Below are positions 24,046 through 31,835 of a stretch of DNA of 44,338 nt, one piece after another. The position numbers and the translations under genes were made by a program. The DNA comes from JAVEVF01 sp034005175 (GTDB taxonomy: Bacteria; Actinomycetota; Coriobacteriia; Anaerosomatales; SLCP01), in the NCBI GenBank assembly GCA_034005175.1, contig JAVEVF010000002.1:1-44338 (forward strand), given 5' to 3'. Within the stretch, counting starts at the first letter, position 1; each line of letters starts with the position of its first letter. The notes below the pieces were generated by a model. The model was given only the letters and a program-made list of their open reading frames with translations, was not told the origin of the DNA and made no database searches.

Positions 24046-25189
24046 GGTGACGTGTTCCTCAACCAGCAAGCGTCTCAGCGTCCTTGTGCTCACGCACCTC
24101 TTTCCGTCGAGTGCCGCGCCAGGTCGCGGCTCGTTCGTCAAAGAGCAATGTGAGGCGCTCGCCCAAGTCTGCGACGTCAGCGTGGTGACTGGACGCTGGG
24201 ATATCGCTGCACGCACCGAGGAGAGCACGCCGGAGGGCATTCGTGTCATCTCCCTCCCTCTCGCTGCGCCACGTGCGCTGCCTTCAGCCATGCGGGTCGC
24301 AGCAGCTGTTCCGGGGTACATCCGAGCAGCGCTGCGCGAGATCGAGGCCATGCCATCTCGCCCCGACATCATTCACGCTCATTTCGCAGTACCTGATGGC
24401 GTGACAGCCGTGCGAGTGGGCGCGCGTGCGCACATTCCTGTGGTGGTCACCTTGCACGGTTCGGATTTCAACAGGCAGATGACCCGCCCGGTCGTGGGCA
24501 GATGGGTGGCAAAGGAGATCTCTCGCGCTCAAGCGATAATAGGCGTGAGTCGGCAGCTCGCCGAGGGCTACGCGCGGCGTGTACCGCAGGCTGCTGATCG
24601 AGTCACTTTCATCCATAACGGCTATAATGCCCGGCTGTTCTCCTACGAGCCCAAGGCAAGCGCGGGGCCCTTCCTGTTCATCGGCGCGCTCAAGCCCGTC
24701 AAACAGCCGCTCGTGCTCATCGAAGCGTTCGCCCGCATCGCGCCTCACACACAGCGTGACCTCGTTGTCATCGGCGAAGGGCCTCTACGCGACGAAGTGA
24801 TGCTCGCAGTCGATATGCACGGTTTGCGTGATCGCGTCCACCTCCTGGGACAGATCCCCCATGACCTCTTGCCTCAGCATCTGCACCAAGCCGCCGCGCT
24901 CGTTCTCCCGAGCCGGACCGAGGGTTTTGGCATGGTGGTCATCGAGAGCCTGGCGACCGGCACACCAGTCATCGCAAGCGCGGTAGGCGCGATTCCCGAC
25001 CTTATCACGCCTGGCTTGTCAGGGATGCTCGTCACACCCGGTGATGTCGACGGCCTTGCTGCTGCGATGCAACAGGCTGAACAAACCACCTGGGACAACG
25101 AGACCATCGCTCAGCAGGCCCCGGTGATCGATTGGACCGAGAACGCCCGCCGCGTCATCAAGTTGTACCAGCGTGTCCTCGGCGATTAG
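24026..25189 (+). CDS. Glycosyltransferase family 4
   Basis: A 387-residue GT-B enzyme: SVLVLTHLFPSSAAPGRGSFV at the start of the core (short motif LTHLFPS), IIHAHFAVPDGV, VTLHGSDFN, the donor-side FIGALKPVKQ and the EX7E motif EGFGMVVIE followed by TGTPVIASAVGAIPD. The GTG start at 24026 has GAGGAGG 7 nt upstream and overlaps the flippase end by 20 nt. It ends the plus-strand TagF-Wzx-GT4 operon. A short 5-bp hairpin (CTCAG/CTGAG, 25191-25206) follows, too weak to call a terminator. Confidence 0.9.
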   Translation: MIRKTDEVTCSSTSKRLSVLVLTHLFPSSAAPGRGSFVKEQCEALAQVCDVSVVTGRWDIAARTEESTPEGIRVISLPLAAPRALPSAMRVAAAVPGYIRAALREIEAMPSRPDIIHAHFAVPDGVTAVRVGARAHIPVVVTLHGSDFNRQMTRPVVGRWVAKEISRAQAIIGVSRQLAEGYARRVPQAADRVTFIHNGYNARLFSYEPKASAGPFLFIGALKPVKQPLVLIEAFARIAPHTQRDLVVIGEGPLRDEVMLAVDMHGLRDRVHLLGQIPHDLLPQHLHQAAALVLPSRTEGFGMVVIESLATGTPVIASAVGAIPDLITPGLSGMLVTPGDVDGLAAAMQQAEQTTWDNETIAQQAPVIDWTENARRVIKLYQRVLGD

Positions 25190-25230
25190 ACTCAGCGCTG
25201 CCTGAGCTTCCCTCATCGCCCACTCGCCTG

Positions 25231-25908
25231 CTACTCGCGCACGAACTCGTTAGCGCGTGCGAGATCCTCGGCGAAGTCCACCTCGATGCAGTCCAGATCG
25301 CTGATGTCGACCGGGTAGAGCCGCAGACCCTCCGCGATGGCAAGCTCAAGTCCCCGCTCGAAATAGTCGTTGTCATCAACGACCTCGAGTTTCTCTCTCA
25401 CAAGATCAAGATCGGCAGCCTTGATGAAGTTCACACCCACAGCCTCGCCTAGGCCACCCTCTACCACCTTTGAGACCGCCGAGATCGAACCGTCGGCGGC
25501 GGTCAAGTACTTGACCTCCTCCTCGGCAACACGTGCGGTATTCACCGCCATCGCAGATGTTGGTGAAGCCAGCACCCTGCTAAGCACCCGAGGATCGAAG
25601 ACAACGTCGCCATTGAGGAAGACAGCGTCCTCACCGCGCACTCTTGATAGACCCTTCAGAAGGCTCTTCGAGGTGTTCGTGGAGTCGAACCGCTCGTTGT
25701 AGACGTACGTGAGATCAGGGAACTCCTCGACTATCAGCTCCATCTTGAAACCCACCACCACGATGATGTCGTGGATAGAGAGATGGTTTAGAAGATGGCT
25801 GACCTGCTGTTGCATGATTGATGACCCATTATCGAGCACGGTAAGCGGCTTCGGGAACGGGTTACCGAGGCGTGAGCCAATGCCTGCCGCAAGAATGACT
25901 GCCTTCAT
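25231..25908 (-). CDS. LicC-like NTP transferase (CTP:phosphoalcohol cytidylyltransferase family)
   Basis: A 225-residue nucleotidyltransferase. The signature MKAVILAAGIGSRLG and FPKPL hold the nucleotide-binding loop and catalytic Lys. IIVVVGFK, STNTSKSLL and FLNGDVVFD follow, the last with the metal-binding Asp. The TN-x-x-SL segment is typical of LicC-type phosphocholine cytidylyltransferases and relatives that activate aminoethylphosphonate or inositol phosphate. I chose ATG 25908 because GAGGAG lies 4 nt upstream and the signature is then N-terminal; a longer frame to 26055 adds 49 residues of no similarity. It lies downstream of the NlpC/P60 gene, with TATACT (25978-25983) as a possible -10 of its own. 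The product could feed the TagF-like enzyme. Confidence 0.82.
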   Translation of the reverse strand: MKAVILAAGIGSRLGNPFPKPLTVLDNGSSIMQQQVSHLLNHLSIHDIIVVVGFKMELIVEEFPDLTYVYNERFDSTNTSKSLLKGLSRVRGEDAVFLNGDVVFDPRVLSRVLASPTSAMAVNTARVAEEEVKYLTAADGSISAVSKVVEGGLGEAVGVNFIKAADLDLVREKLEVVDDNDYFERGLELAIAEGLRLYPVDISDLDCIEVDFAEDLARANEFVRE

Positions 25909-26055
25909 GGTTCTCCTCGATCTCACTGACTTCACTGACGATCGCCGCTCTGGGCCGTCAGCACGGACGCATCCGCCAGTATAGGAGATGTGACGTGTGG
26001 GGTGCATGCACGTCGTAATGCGGCGCGGATCGACACATAGCGCAGCTTGCAGCAC

Positions 26056-28761
26056 CTAGCTCAATGCCGAGATCCTGCCCCAACACCCGTAGGTGTGCGC
26101 CGTGCGATACTCGACGAACTTCCCTGTCCCCGGAGCATGGATGCTCAAGCCCCAACCGATATACAGGCCCACGTGGTGGATGTTCGAAGGGCTCGATGAG
26201 AAGCACAGATCGCCCGGCATAAGCTGCAGAAAGTCGCGGACTCGGAGGGTGGTCGCGCTCCACATCTGACGCGACGTCCTCGGGGCAGACAGGCCCGCCG
26301 CACGGTATGCATGCATCACAAGGCCTGAGCAGTCGAACTGATCGGGCCCGGTCGCGGCCCACACGTACTTCTTTCCGAGCTGCTGTTTCGCCGCGGCAAG
26401 GACGATGTTTCTGACGGTCGCACGCTCCCCTTGCACATCAAACCCGTCCACCACCACGACGTTGTGCGTGCTCGCGGCGTCTCTGGCGCCAAGCACCTGG
26501 ATGGTGAGCGTGTGCCGCGTGTCGGCGAGCCCGTCTGTGCGCCACACCTCTTGTTGGTGGCTGTACGCCGGTGCATACTGGCTCACCGTGGCCACTCGTA
26601 CGCCATCGAGCACGATGCGCACCTGCCCGTAGCTCGGGCCCACCGGACCCACCCACGCCACCGACGTACCGATGAAGGTGAGCGTGATGGCGGCTCCAGC
26701 GCGACTCGAGTACAGATAGGTGCCACCCGACGTCGCGCTCGAGTTCGCGACGGTCCAGCCTCCCGCACGGGGCGCAGCCTTGTCGGCTTCCTCGAAGCGG
26801 CGCGTCGCTGTACCGCGTACGTTGAACCCATCCACCACCACGACGTTGTGCGTGCTCGCGGCGTCTCTGGCGCCAAGCACCTGGATGGTGAGCGTGTGCA
26901 GCGTGCCGGCGAGCCCGTCTGCGCGCCACACCTCTTGTTGGTGGCCGTACGTGCGCGCATACTGGCTCACCGTGGCCACTCGTACGCCATCGAGCACGAT
27001 GCGCACCTGCCCGTAGCTCGGGCCCACCGGACCTACCCACGCCACCGACGTACCGATGAAGGTGAGCGTGATGGCGGCTCCAGCGCGACTCGAGTACAGG
27101 TAGGTGCCACCCGACGTCGCGCTCGAGTTCGCGGCGGTCCACGCGCCGGTGCGCGCCAGTCGATCATCCCGGTCGTCGACCCTAAGGTTGGTGCTCGGCC
27201 AGCGGGATGGGCTGGCACTCACCCCTTCGAACTCGAAACCATCCACGATGACAACGGTCCCGCTGCTCTGCGGCGCTTTGCGCCCCATAACGCGAATCAC
27301 CACAGCGTGGTATCCGTCACGTAATCCCGCGACCGACCACACCGTCTCGCCGAACGACACGGTAGGCGCATAGAGGTCGACGACTCCAACCAAGCGCCCA
27401 TCGAGGTGGACCTCGGCCATGCCATAACCCGGGCCACGCACGCCTAGCCACCGAAACGCGGTGCCCCAAAACGGCACGACGGCATATGCGTCAGCATGCC
27501 GGGCATACGTGTAGCCTCCACCTGAGGCCGACGACGTGCTGCCAACCGTCCAGGTGCCGCTCGCCTTGATGCGAGCATCGCGTTCTTCGAACCGCGGAAC
27601 CAGCAGCTCAACAGCGGCAAATGCATCAACGGCCACGATGGTGCCCTTGCTGGCGACATCCTTCTCGCCCAGAACCTTGATGGTGAGCGTGTGGCGCCCA
27701 TCAGAAAGCCCGTCAATCGACCAGATGACCTGGCGGTGGGAGGCAGCGGGGGCGTACTGGCTCACCGTGGCACGAAGGATTCCGTCGACGTAGACAGCCG
27801 CGCGGCCGTAGTTGGAATAACGGGGGCCGATCCACGTGACACTTGAACCCGAGAACTGCACGTTGAACGTCGAACCAATCGTCCCCGTGTACAGCAGCGA
27901 ACCACCCGAGGCAGCGGATGTTGCTGCAGTGGTCCACCGACCTTCGCGGAATGTGCGAGAATCGCGCTCCTCGAACACCGCAGTGTCTGGGACGGGTGCG
28001 GTCGTGGCCCCAGAGGTCCCATATACGTCAAAGGCGTCAAGGACGATGATGTTGCTTGTGCTTTGTGGGTCTCGTGAGCCGATGATCTTGAGAACCACCG
28101 TGTGTTTGCCGTTGGCAAGCCCGGAGACGGACCAGACGGTTCTCTGATACGCATAGCTAGGGGCGAACTGGCTGACCGTCTTTGCGAGCCCGCCATCTAT
28201 CCGGATCTCGAAGCGGCCGTAACTTGGACCCACAGGTCCGATGACGCTGAAGCCCGTTCCTGTGAATCGGAATGAAACCGTCGCGTTTGCCGCGCTTGAG
28301 TAGCGGTAGGCGCCACCAGATGCCGCAGCCCCGTTCGCTGCGTGCCACGTGCCCGAGTACGCGAGAGAACCATCGTTCTCCTCAATCCGCTCCGGAGTGC
28401 CGACGGCAGGTACCGCGGACAGGGACTGGGCAAGCGATTCGTCCACGGCGGCAGGCGGCTCGTCGGGTCGCTCCGCGGGTTGCTCTGGAAGCTGCTGCGG
28501 CTGCTCGGACGTCTCGTCAGACTCCGCCGGCACGACATCCGCTGGCGCAGAAGTCTCAGCGGAATGCATCGTCTGCGGCTCAGGCGACACCTCGGAGCCA
28601 AAGTCAGCTGCTACTGACTCGTCGGACGGAAGATCGGCGCGGGCCTCCATGGGCGTCGAACAGAGGATGGCGAGAACGCACATACCCGCCAGGAGCACCA
28701 GCCATCGACAAGTGGAGGTGCGCTTGACGGCGTCGTGGATATGGCTGTGCAGTGCAGACAC
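26056..28761 (-). CDS. NlpC/P60 peptidase with five repeated modules, secreted
   Basis: A 901-residue protein. The signal sequence is residues about 18-42. A Pro/Glu/Ser-rich linker (about 43-122) follows, then five modules (about 123-775) and a C-terminal NlpC/P60 domain (about 779-901). The catalytic set is C811 (DQFDCSGLVMHAY), H863 (HHVGLYIG) and H875 (SIHAPG). NlpC/P60 enzymes cut gamma-D-Glu to diamino-acid bonds in peptidoglycan stem peptides. The start is GTG with AGGAG 5 nt upstream, one base after the stop of the YkuD gene, so the two are co-transcribed. Modules 4 and 5 are nearly identical in DNA. The acidic, proline-rich linker may span the wall. Confidence 0.92.
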   Translation of the reverse strand: MSALHSHIHDAVKRTSTCRWLVLLAGMCVLAILCSTPMEARADLPSDESVAADFGSEVSPEPQTMHSAETSAPADVVPAESDETSEQPQQLPEQPAERPDEPPAAVDESLAQSLSAVPAVGTPERIEENDGSLAYSGTWHAANGAAASGGAYRYSSAANATVSFRFTGTGFSVIGPVGPSYGRFEIRIDGGLAKTVSQFAPSYAYQRTVWSVSGLANGKHTVVLKIIGSRDPQSTSNIIVLDAFDVYGTSGATTAPVPDTAVFEERDSRTFREGRWTTAATSAASGGSLLYTGTIGSTFNVQFSGSSVTWIGPRYSNYGRAAVYVDGILRATVSQYAPAASHRQVIWSIDGLSDGRHTLTIKVLGEKDVASKGTIVAVDAFAAVELLVPRFEERDARIKASGTWTVGSTSSASGGGYTYARHADAYAVVPFWGTAFRWLGVRGPGYGMAEVHLDGRLVGVVDLYAPTVSFGETVWSVAGLRDGYHAVVIRVMGRKAPQSSGTVVIVDGFEFEGVSASPSRWPSTNLRVDDRDDRLARTGAWTAANSSATSGGTYLYSSRAGAAITLTFIGTSVAWVGPVGPSYGQVRIVLDGVRVATVSQYARTYGHQQEVWRADGLAGTLHTLTIQVLGARDAASTHNVVVVDGFNVRGTATRRFEEADKAAPRAGGWTVANSSATSGGTYLYSSRAGAAITLTFIGTSVAWVGPVGPSYGQVRIVLDGVRVATVSQYAPAYSHQQEVWRTDGLADTRHTLTIQVLGARDAASTHNVVVVDGFDVQGERATVRNIVLAAAKQQLGKKYVWAATGPDQFDCSGLVMHAYRAAGLSAPRTSRQMWSATTLRVRDFLQLMPGDLCFSSSPSNIHHVGLYIGWGLSIHAPGTGKFVEYRTAHTYGCWGRISALS
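26447..26757 (-). repeat. Near-identical direct repeat, copy 1 (module 5 of NlpC/P60 protein)
   Basis: This 311-bp segment pairs with 26831-27141 at an offset of 384 bp (128 codons). I count about 11 mismatches by eye, including a cluster of changes that alters YARTYGHQ to YAPAYSHQ. Points to a recent duplication or gene conversion between modules 4 and 5. Confidence 0.85.
26831..27141 (-). repeat. Near-identical direct repeat, copy 2 (module 4 of NlpC/P60 protein)
   Basis: Partner of 26447-26757, same orientation and frame. The flanks outside the pair differ, so the unit copied is the module itself and not the whole inter-module spacing. Confidence 0.85.
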
Positions 28762-28762
28762 C

Positions 28763-30247
28763 TCACTCCTGCGTGATGACCATCGTTCCTATCGGCACCT
28801 GAGGGAAGAGTTCGAGCACGTCTTTGTTGTACATCCGTATGCAGCCGGCCGATGCCAGCGTCCCTATACTGGACTGGTTGTTCGTGCCGTGAATCAGGTA
28901 GCTCGAGTACACGTACTTGTAGGTTCCATCGGCACGTTTCGTCTGCCGGTAAAGACGCATCTTGCGAGGACCGTAGACGCTGCGCGGATCGGTGATGTAC
29001 TTCGAGTCGATGCGCCACACAGCAACCGGTGTCCAGCCGTTGCGTCCGTGCGCGACGGGGTAGGACTTCACGAGCTGACCATCCCTGTACCAGTGGAGCC
29101 GAAACTCCGACTTGTCGATGACGATGTAGTGGCGCCACGGGTACCGATGCTTCACGACCGGACGTTTGTGGATCTGCGCAATCCCTTTCGCCCGATCCGC
29201 GACCACGTCAAACGCATCGACCACGACAATGGTGCCGGTGCTCCGGGCGTCTTTCTGGCCGGTCACGCGCACGGTGAGGGTATGCGCGGTGTCGGCAAGG
29301 CCCGAGAGCTGCCAGACCACCTTCTGGTGCGCGTACTCAGGCGCGTAGAGGTTCACGCGATTCATGAGCTTGCCGTCGATGTAGGTCTCGGCGCGGCCGT
29401 ACGACGGGCCCACGGGCGCGACCCACGCAATGCGCGTGCCGCGGAAGTGCAGGGTCATGCTCGCGCCCGCGCTCTTCGAGTAGGCGTAGCCTTTTGCCGA
29501 GGCCGCCGAGGTGGCGCCTGCCACCCATGTCCCTTGGCGGACAAGACGCGTGTCGGACTCCTCGGCGCGTACCCGCGCCCCGTAGATCGCGGCTGCGCTG
29601 GCGGCATCACTTGCCACGTCAAACGCGTCGACCACGACGATGGCGCCGGTGCTCCGGGCGTCTTTCTGGCCGGTCACGCGCACGGTGAGGGTATGCGCGG
29701 TGTCGGCAAGGCCCGAGAGCTGCCAGACCACCTTCTGGTGCGCGTACTCAGGCGCGTAGAGGTTCACGCGATTCATGAGCTTGCCGTCGATGTAGGTCTC
29801 GGCGCGGCCGTACGACGGGCCCACGGGCGCGACCCACGCAATGCGCGTGCCGCGGAAGTGCAGGGTCATGCTCGCGCCCGCGCTCTTCGAGTAGGCGTAG
29901 CCTTTTGCCGAGGCCGCCGAGGTGGCGCCTGCCACCCATGTCCCTTGGCGGACAAGACGCGTGTCGGACTCCTCGGCGCGCACCACATCTGCATCGCCGA
30001 ACGACATCGGCGTCACGACGGAGGGCGCAACCGAAACCGTGGGATCGGGGGCATCGGCAACGGTACCGGTCTCTTCGGGAGCGGTCGTGGATGGTTCACG
30101 TGAGACCGACGCGGTGGGCTCGAACGCTGCGACAGGCGCGGTTGCGTCTTCGCTCGCCCATGCCGGCACCGCTGCAACGAGCATGGCAGCGCTCAAGAGC
30201 GCGCCGACTGCCATCCGACATGAGAACCATCTCCGACGTGCGCGCAA
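28763..30247 (-). CDS. YkuD L,D-transpeptidase with two repeated modules, secreted
   Basis: A 494-residue protein. It has a signal peptide (residues about 10-32, ending AWAS), a Thr/Pro/Ala-rich linker, module copies at about 89-211 and 226-348, and a C-terminal YkuD domain from about 366. The catalytic motif is HGTN at 453-456 and S-x-G-C-I-R-M with C469. YkuD enzymes form 3-3 cross-links in peptidoglycan or attach proteins to it. I chose the TTG at 30247 because GGAGGG lies exactly 6 nt upstream and gives a standard signal peptide; a GTG at 30307 would add 20 residues. It follows the LCP gene by 82 bp and precedes the NlpC/P60 gene by one base. Confidence 0.92.
   Translation of the reverse strand: MRARRRWFSCRMAVGALLSAAMLVAAVPAWASEDATAPVAAFEPTASVSREPSTTAPEETGTVADAPDPTVSVAPSVVTPMSFGDADVVRAEESDTRLVRQGTWVAGATSAASAKGYAYSKSAGASMTLHFRGTRIAWVAPVGPSYGRAETYIDGKLMNRVNLYAPEYAHQKVVWQLSGLADTAHTLTVRVTGQKDARSTGAIVVVDAFDVASDAASAAAIYGARVRAEESDTRLVRQGTWVAGATSAASAKGYAYSKSAGASMTLHFRGTRIAWVAPVGPSYGRAETYIDGKLMNRVNLYAPEYAHQKVVWQLSGLADTAHTLTVRVTGQKDARSTGTIVVVDAFDVVADRAKGIAQIHKRPVVKHRYPWRHYIVIDKSEFRLHWYRDGQLVKSYPVAHGRNGWTPVAVWRIDSKYITDPRSVYGPRKMRLYRQTKRADGTYKYVYSSYLIHGTNNQSSIGTLASAGCIRMYNKDVLELFPQVPIGTMVITQE
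29203..29569 (-). repeat. Near-identical tandem repeat, copy 1 (module 2 of YkuD protein)
   Basis: This 367-bp segment pairs with 29614-29980 at an offset of 411 bp (137 codons). By eye only three bases differ (29216/29627, 29228/29639, 29233/29644), giving one amino-acid change (Thr against Ala). All three lie in the first 31 bases; the remaining 336 are identical. Confidence 0.93.
29614..29980 (-). repeat. Near-identical tandem repeat, copy 2 (module 1 of YkuD protein)
   Basis: Partner of 29203-29569. The 44 bp between the copies (29570-29613) encodes an Ala-rich linker with no counterpart outside. Such a perfect repeat should allow slipped-strand or recombinational loss or gain of one module in frame. 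Confidence 0.93.
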
Positions 30248-30329
30248 TGTGATCCCTCCGATTCCATCAGGCCGAGCGTCAGCTACCCTCAGGAACCATG
30301 CTATCACTCGGCACGGCGTCAGGAGCTAC

Positions 30330-31688
30330 CTATTGGTTCGTCTCATCAGACCAATCACTGCCCACTACGACAAGCACGTCCGTCGAGAAGGCATACATCC
30401 CCCGACTCGGGACGAGCCGTCCTTTCGGCAGCGCGCTCGCCACGGTCTGAGCGGCAGACTCATCATCTCGGTAGACGATGAGAGTCTCCTCGTACACGAA
30501 CTGGTTGGCATTGCCAACCTCCTCAACCTGAAAGCCACGCGCCTGCAGACGGGCGGCAGCTTGCGCGGCCACACCGGAGATGCCGGCACCGTTGCGCACT
30601 GATACCGTGATGTCTTCCGGCGCCTTCTCGACCTCGGGGACGTCCTTCGCTTCGATGTCGCCGCCAGCAAGCATCTGACTCACCAGATGGTTCTTCATCT
30701 CCTCGTCAACCCACACGTACGGGCTCTTCCATTCTCCCGGCAACGTCGCTGCCTGGATATTCTCAGTTCCCACGCCCTTGAACGCCTGCGCGAGGTCTAA
30801 GACCTGCGACATGCTCATATCAGTCACCACGTACTTGGAGAGCTCCTTTGCCATCTTCGGAAGCTTGAGGAGATTGCCCCAGCTTGAAGACTGCTTGGCC
30901 AAAGCCTTGAAGAAGTTCTGCTGATGGCGCATACGCGTGAAGTCCGAGTCCGGGAAGTTGCGGCTGCGCACGTATGTGAGCGCGTACTCCCCGTCAAGAA
31001 GCTGGTAGCCTGGCGCGATGTGACGTGCGCGCCGTCCAGGGCTGTGGCTGGCAGCCTTCGCATCGTTGATCTCTACGTCTACGTCGATGTAGATGCCACC
31101 CATCGCATCGACGATCCCTTGAAAGCCCGAGAAGTCAACTTCCATGTAGTGGTTGATAGGCAGGCCCAGGTACTCTTCGACGGTGTCGATCATCAGACTC
31201 GGGCCACCCATAGCAGTGGCAGCGTTGATCTTGTTCACGCCGTGGCCAGGTATCTCCACCCGGGTATCGCGTGGAATAGACAACATCCACACACGGTGGT
31301 CAGCAGGGTCGACGCGCGCCACGATGATGGTGTCTGCCCGTGCGGCCTCCTCGTCAAGCCGAGCATCACTCCCGAGGAGCAAGAGGTTGAAGGGCTGCTC
31401 TGGCTCCTTCTTGGTGAGCGCTACCTGGACCGCTTCATCCGACTTGACGGTCTGTTGCATGCGGCCTTCGATACCGCGCAAGAAGAAGAAGGACCACGCG
31501 GCGCCAGCGACAAGCAGTACGCCAAGCGCAATGGCAACACCGAGGACTATGCGAGTCGTACGCTTGCGACGCCGTTGTCGGCCTGCTCGAGTGCGCGGCG
31601 CAGCTTCAATGGGCGCGGCCGAGCGGTGCTCGGACGCGCGGTCATTCTGCCGCATGCGCCGGCTCCTTGGCGTGTCGTGTCTACCCAT
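30330..31688 (-). CDS. LytR-CpsA-Psr (LCP) family glycopolymer transferase
   Basis: A 452-residue type II membrane protein. A basic cytoplasmic N-terminus (GRQRRRKRTTR) precedes one transmembrane helix (about 44-72). The LCP domain runs about 100-265, with NLLLLGSDAR, ADTIIVARVDP, LSIPRDTRVEIPG, KINAATAMGG and LTYVRSRNFPDSDFTRMRHQQ; the Arg and Asp residues bind the prenyl pyrophosphate. A LytR_C domain (ITVSVRNGAG) ends the protein. LCP enzymes move glycopolymers from the lipid carrier onto peptidoglycan or proteins. ATG 31688 was chosen over an upstream 31790 start because AAGGA is close by and the extra 34 residues show nothing. Its place next to a nucleotide-sugar dehydrogenase and wall enzymes supports a polymer-attachment role. 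Confidence 0.93.
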   Translation of the reverse strand: MGRHDTPRSRRMRQNDRASEHRSAAPIEAAPRTRAGRQRRRKRTTRIVLGVAIALGVLLVAGAAWSFFFLRGIEGRMQQTVKSDEAVQVALTKKEPEQPFNLLLLGSDARLDEEAARADTIIVARVDPADHRVWMLSIPRDTRVEIPGHGVNKINAATAMGGPSLMIDTVEEYLGLPINHYMEVDFSGFQGIVDAMGGIYIDVDVEINDAKAASHSPGRRARHIAPGYQLLDGEYALTYVRSRNFPDSDFTRMRHQQNFFKALAKQSSSWGNLLKLPKMAKELSKYVVTDMSMSQVLDLAQAFKGVGTENIQAATLPGEWKSPYVWVDEEMKNHLVSQMLAGGDIEAKDVPEVEKAPEDITVSVRNGAGISGVAAQAAARLQARGFQVEEVGNANQFVYEETLIVYRDDESAAQTVASALPKGRLVPSRGMYAFSTDVLVVVGSDWSDETNQ

Positions 31689-31835
31689 CGTCCTTGCTCT
31701 CTCCTGCCTGGTCCAGTTCCTGGGTGCCAACGGTCTGACGCGCATGGCTGCTCCCAACACGAGCACTGGGACCAGCTCTTCTTCGAGCAACTACCTCGCC
31801 ACAGAACCGCTGCGCGGGTAACGAGCAGGAAACAC

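Larger units (their letters stand above)
26430..28395 (-). repeat. Five tandem copies of the 125-residue module (NlpC/P60 protein)
   Basis: Copies share SGG-x-Y, F-x-GT, GP-x-x-x-YG, the DG turn, VSQ-Y/F-A, W-x-x-x-GL, HT-x-x-I/L and VVDGF/VLDAF. Copy 3 deviates most (VDLYAP for VSQYAP, GVRGPGYG for GP-x-x-x-YG). Boundaries follow residues about 123-777. Confidence 0.8.

Noticed and set aside
25191..25206. CTCAG/CTGAG hairpin between convergent genes as a terminator
   Set aside because: Only 5 bp of stem with a 6-nt loop and no T-run; too weak to support.
26447..29980. Direct repeats that could suggest a CRISPR array or mobile element
   Set aside because: Units are 311-367 bp, in frame and code for protein modules; no short repeat-spacer pattern, no terminal inverted repeats, no transposase or cas gene.
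28349..30103. Long plus-strand open frame (584 codons) with internal repeats
   Set aside because: It is the antisense shadow of the YkuD and NlpC/P60 genes; its repeats mirror the module duplication and it has no recognisable domain.
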